A stretch of 26,560 nucleotides of DNA, taken from JAAYJR01 sp964563975. Lineage in GTDB: Bacteria > Bacteroidota > Bacteroidia > Bacteroidales > Prolixibacteraceae. The stretch is from contig CAZLZJ010000028.1 of assembly GCA_964563975.1 (NCBI GenBank), positions 1 to 26,560 of the forward strand, in the 5' to 3' direction. A model generated the notes under the pieces. That model did not search any database, had not been told where the DNA came from, and saw only the letters and a program-made list of their open reading frames with translations. Both the position numbers and the translations under genes were made by a program. This document shows positions 23,760 through 26,560 of the stretch, one piece after another; within the stretch, counting starts at the first letter, position 1, and the number at the start of each line of letters is the position of its first letter.

Positions 23760-26560
23760 AATGGTTCCCCTTCGCTGATAACAGTGATCTGCAGCCTGGT
23801 ATTTATGTCATCATCTCCTTTGCCTGACACTGAAATTGTATTTTCTCCTTTCTGCAGCTGTGGCATTTCACCCTCAACCTTTACCTTTTTAATAAGATCG
23901 CCCCTCGGGCCATATAGTTTACAGTCACCTTCACCCTTTAGTTCAAGGTACATTCCCGATTCCATCTTAACCGGAAATATAATTTTTTTGTCACCAACCA
24001 TTATTGCCGGATTGTCAATAGTGCCTTCTACCATAGGAATTGCTTTGATCGGACCCACAAAACATTTCACCTCTTTACCTTTTGGAAGATTATTGTACCA
24101 AAGCTGAAACTTCTCAATATTTTTGAAATTCACTGTATGCCGGTATGAATCATAAACATAGAAATGAGAATCATCAGGCCAGATATAGTCACTGATTGCC
24201 GAAGATTCGATTTCTATCAGCTCGAAATATTTCCAGCCTGTAAAATCTATTTTTATAAAGTGGTCACCATGTGCACCATGGGAAATATGTACCGGACTGC
24301 GATGGCTGAGGTTAAGTATTTGCCCGTTGCCATCACCTTTAACCCACACGCCAATGGCCTGGTTTTTACTCAGGTCAACCACCGGGTCAAAGCTCTTTTC
24401 TAAGTTAATATATGAACCGTCGCGCGGTGATTCACCACTGTTTTTTGCAGAAACAATTCCTGCAGCTTGATTATCAGGTGTTTTTTCTTGTGAACTGTTT
24501 ACCCCTCCCGTAACCCCTTCGGCAGAAATTTCAGTAACAAAACCGGGTGACCCGGAAAAATCGGCAATTACAATATTAGAAGGGTCATCATAAGGTTTTA
24601 CCGACATAAGAACCTCTAATCTGAGTTTTATTTGTTGCCGGTCAAATTCATTGTGAACACTCCAGCTTGCAGAGGAGTTATCCAAAGCAGTGACTTTATG
24701 CTTTTGGTATGACACAGGCCTGAAATTCCATCTGCCGTCGTCCTGCATGAACAGGGTAAACTCTTTTCCCGGCTGGCGTAGAAGTCTTTTTACATCTTCA
24801 CTGAAATAGTTCTTATGTCTGAGCTCTTCATACTGTTTCAGAATTTCTGAGCTTTGTCTGAAAAGAGGTAATCTTTCAAAAGTTTCATCGTCAACACCGC
24901 CAAGTTGTGAAAAGCCGGCATTATTACCGATCATCTTGCAGCCAAGATATTCAATATCATCAGAAAAGGTCGGCTCAATTTGCGGGGGAGCCCATATTTG
25001 GTTACCCCACCAGCCAAGGTGAATCGGCAGCATAATCTGCCCTTTTTCGACACCTGCATATTTATCTATCAACGGGGAGTGGCCACGCCATAGTCCGTGT
25101 TCCCATTCATTAGATCTTATCTCCTCCGGCAGAAAATATGCTGATGCCTTTACAGAAGCAAGGTGTATATCTATAAATCTTTTATATCCCCTCAGCGGCC
25201 TGTCCCATGCCTGCCACCTTGATCGGTAATGCCACCAGTGATGCGACATTGAGCTCATCTCCATACCCACCGGACGCTTTAAGTTTTTTGCAATCTCAAA
25301 TATAAATTTAGTGCCATAATACCAGAAGTTTTCTTCTCCGCCAAGAACAGCACTGCCATCTATTGCATCTAAATAGATACCATCAAATTTGCAATCATTT
25401 ACAATTTGAGCATGTTTGTATGCTATTTCTTTAAAAAGGGCAGTTTCGGGACCCGGTACAAAACGGCCAAATCTCTCACTCATGTGAAAAACTTTTTCTT
25501 CAATATTGTGGGCAGAGACTTTTGTACCGTTAGAACCACGTTTCAGCCCGGTGAATTTATAGGGCGGTGATTTAGTAACCCCGCTAAATTCAATCAATTC
25601 ACTTCCAATTCTCAGGGTCACACTGTTTTCCGTGTGGAATCCCGTTACTGTAGAAATATTTTCGGTAGATTCATTAACCACTACCTCTTCCGATACTTCT
25701 GATAATGGTTCTTTAAGTGTAAAAATCCTGGCATATCCAAGGTTTTCGCTTGGAACAGGTGTAACATATCGTGACCTCTTATCAATAAAAAATGCATAAG
25801 TATGAAAAATATGGGATATCCCTGCCTCATGCAGTTTTTTATTAATTAATTTGAATGATTCCCAACCCCGGGGCCATTTTTCTTTATTCAGTTCAAGTGT
25901 TCCGAACTCAAAGAAGTTACCACCTCCGTGACTGTCAATCTGGTTAAATCCCAGTTTATGACATTTATCAATCCACTCATCTACGGTCTCTTCGGTCAGG
26001 GTGCCGAAGTTCATTAAATATGAACCATAACCATCTTTTTTCATCAGGGCCCATGCACCGCCGGCATCAGAGAAAGGGATATCTTTTGCATCAGAGATTA
26101 TATCCCTGATAACCGGGAGGATACTATCCTGCGGAAGCCCCAGCACTGTTATCTCTGCATTTTCAAATCCGAATTTTTTATAACACGAAGCCCATAGCTT
26201 TGTCTGCAGCGGGGGAAGCCTCCTGACGTGAGTAAAAAGGTTCATCGAAAGAACGCAGGCACCAAACGGTTCATACGGTTGTCCTTCGAGATTAAGAGGT
26301 ATATTCAAAAAAGTAAGAGATTCAATATCTCCTGTAACCCTGTCTACTCTCATGATGACCCGATCCTTTACCATAATGACCTTTACGTTCACAGTCACGC
26401 CAGTAGCGCCAAACCCTATTGTCAACAGATCATTTTCAAGGGACACTGAAGTTGCATCATACTTTTGACCACTGATCATGACATAAGCACATTTTGATTT
26501 AGAGTCGCCACTTAAGTAATTTTTTCCGGTTGATTTATCCGTAAAATGGAGGTTAGTGCC
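23756..26560 (-). CDS. Partial large TIM-barrel, glycoside-hydrolase-like protein (5' end beyond the window)
   Basis: The frame stays open from its stop at 23756-23758 to the right edge. The ATG at 26479 is internal, since 27 more codons without a stop lie between it and 26560. At least 934 residues are visible; numbering below is from Met at 26479. Order: a beta-rich N-terminal part (1-115), a barrel (about 140-560), and beta-sandwich, possibly carbohydrate-binding modules (about 635-815) with a further C-terminal beta part. The barrel has DEWIDKCHKLGFNQIDSHGG (167-186) and KFDGIYLDAIDG (364-375), where Asp366 or Asp371 are candidate catalytic or metal residues; GMEMSSMSHHWW follows at 405-416. 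Residues about 250-330 look like an inserted beta domain ending in RGSNGTKVSAH. I cannot place it in a named GH family; an alpha-galactosidase-like clan is one possibility. Signal peptide, if any, is outside the window. Confidence 0.75.
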   Translation of the reverse strand, partial: GTNLHFTDKSTGKNYLSGDSKSKCAYVMISGQKYDATSVSLENDLLTIGFGATGVTVNVKVIMVKDRVIMRVDRVTGDIESLTFLNIPLNLEGQPYEPFGACVLSMNLFTHVRRLPPLQTKLWASCYKKFGFENAEITVLGLPQDSILPVIRDIISDAKDIPFSDAGGAWALMKKDGYGSYLMNFGTLTEETVDEWIDKCHKLGFNQIDSHGGGNFFEFGTLELNKEKWPRGWESFKLINKKLHEAGISHIFHTYAFFIDKRSRYVTPVPSENLGYARIFTLKEPLSEVSEEVVVNESTENISTVTGFHTENSVTLRIGSELIEFSGVTKSPPYKFTGLKRGSNGTKVSAHNIEEKVFHMSERFGRFVPGPETALFKEIAYKHAQIVNDCKFDGIYLDAIDGSAVLGGEENFWYYGTKFIFEIAKNLKRPVGMEMSSMSHHWWHYRSRWQAWDRPLRGYKRFIDIHLASVKASAYFLPEEIRSNEWEHGLWRGHSPLIDKYAGVEKGQIMLPIHLGWWGNQIWAPPQIEPTFSDDIEYLGCKMIGNNAGFSQLGGVDDETFERLPLFRQSSEILKQYEELRHKNYFSEDVKRLLRQPGKEFTLFMQDDGRWNFRPVSYQKHKVTALDNSSASWSVHNEFDRQQIKLRLEVLMSVKPYDDPSNIVIADFSGSPGFVTEISAEGVTGGVNSSQEKTPDNQAAGIVSAKNSGESPRDGSYINLEKSFDPVVDLSKNQAIGVWVKGDGNGQILNLSHRSPVHISHGAHGDHFIKIDFTGWKYFELIEIESSAISDYIWPDDSHFYVYDSYRHTVNFKNIEKFQLWYNNLPKGKEVKCFVGPIKAIPMVEGTIDNPAIMVGDKKIIFPVKMESGMYLELKGEGDCKLYGPRGDLIKKVKVEGEMPQLQKGENTISVSGKGDDDINTRLQITVISEGEPF

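Noticed and set aside
1..26560. Search by eye for insertion sequences, CRISPR repeats, attachment sites or prophage genes
   Set aside because: No transposase, integrase, regularly spaced repeats or terminal inverted repeats were seen; the only tRNA is not followed by an integrase or a duplicated tRNA end.

Overview
The window looks like chromosomal DNA of a Bacteroidota member, most likely in or near the Bacteroidales/Marinilabiliales. Several gene starts are preceded by the Bacteroidota-type -7 element TAnnTTTG, Shine-Dalgarno motifs are mostly absent, and the DNA is AT-rich. The gene families also fit: futalosine-pathway MqnA, a short CstA, a double PF06439 (DUF1080) lipoprotein, PF12831 flavoproteins, and signal peptides ending in A/G before Gln. 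I see no phage, transposon, CRISPR array or plasmid gene.

Left part (1-5850) is mostly housekeeping. It has tRNA-Trp(CCA) with a terminator shared with a convergent MsbA-like ABC exporter, then purB. purB is divergent from mqnA (chorismate dehydratase), and mqnA is followed by a membrane-bound NfeD/ClpP-class serine protease.

Centre (5890-16435) is an accessory catabolic block. On the minus strand a four-gene run goes SSS-type Na+/solute symporter, short CstA transporter, a secreted PF12831-type flavoprotein, and a Tat-signal protein with two FAD-binding halves plus HEAT-like repeats. Divergent from it on the plus strand are a lipoprotein with two DUF1080 (3-keto-disaccharide hydrolase) domains and a secreted CE7-type esterase with an extra N-terminal beta domain. 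Together these suggest envelope-located oxidative and hydrolytic processing of a glycoside or acylated sugar, followed by import. No SusC/SusD pair, sensor or regulator lies in the window.

Right part (16500-23760) returns to core metabolism: methylmalonyl-CoA epimerase, ferritin with a strong terminator, a RelA-type (p)ppGpp synthetase with a degenerate hydrolase domain, glycerate 2-kinase, a secreted TPR protein, a small four-helix membrane protein and glyA. The right edge holds a large TIM-barrel, glycoside-hydrolase-like protein on the minus strand. It runs out of the window and its 3' end overlaps the end of glyA.

The best candidates for undescribed biology are the flavoprotein/DUF1080/CE7/transporter block and the unassigned barrel protein. 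Functional links in the block are inferred from families and gene order only.
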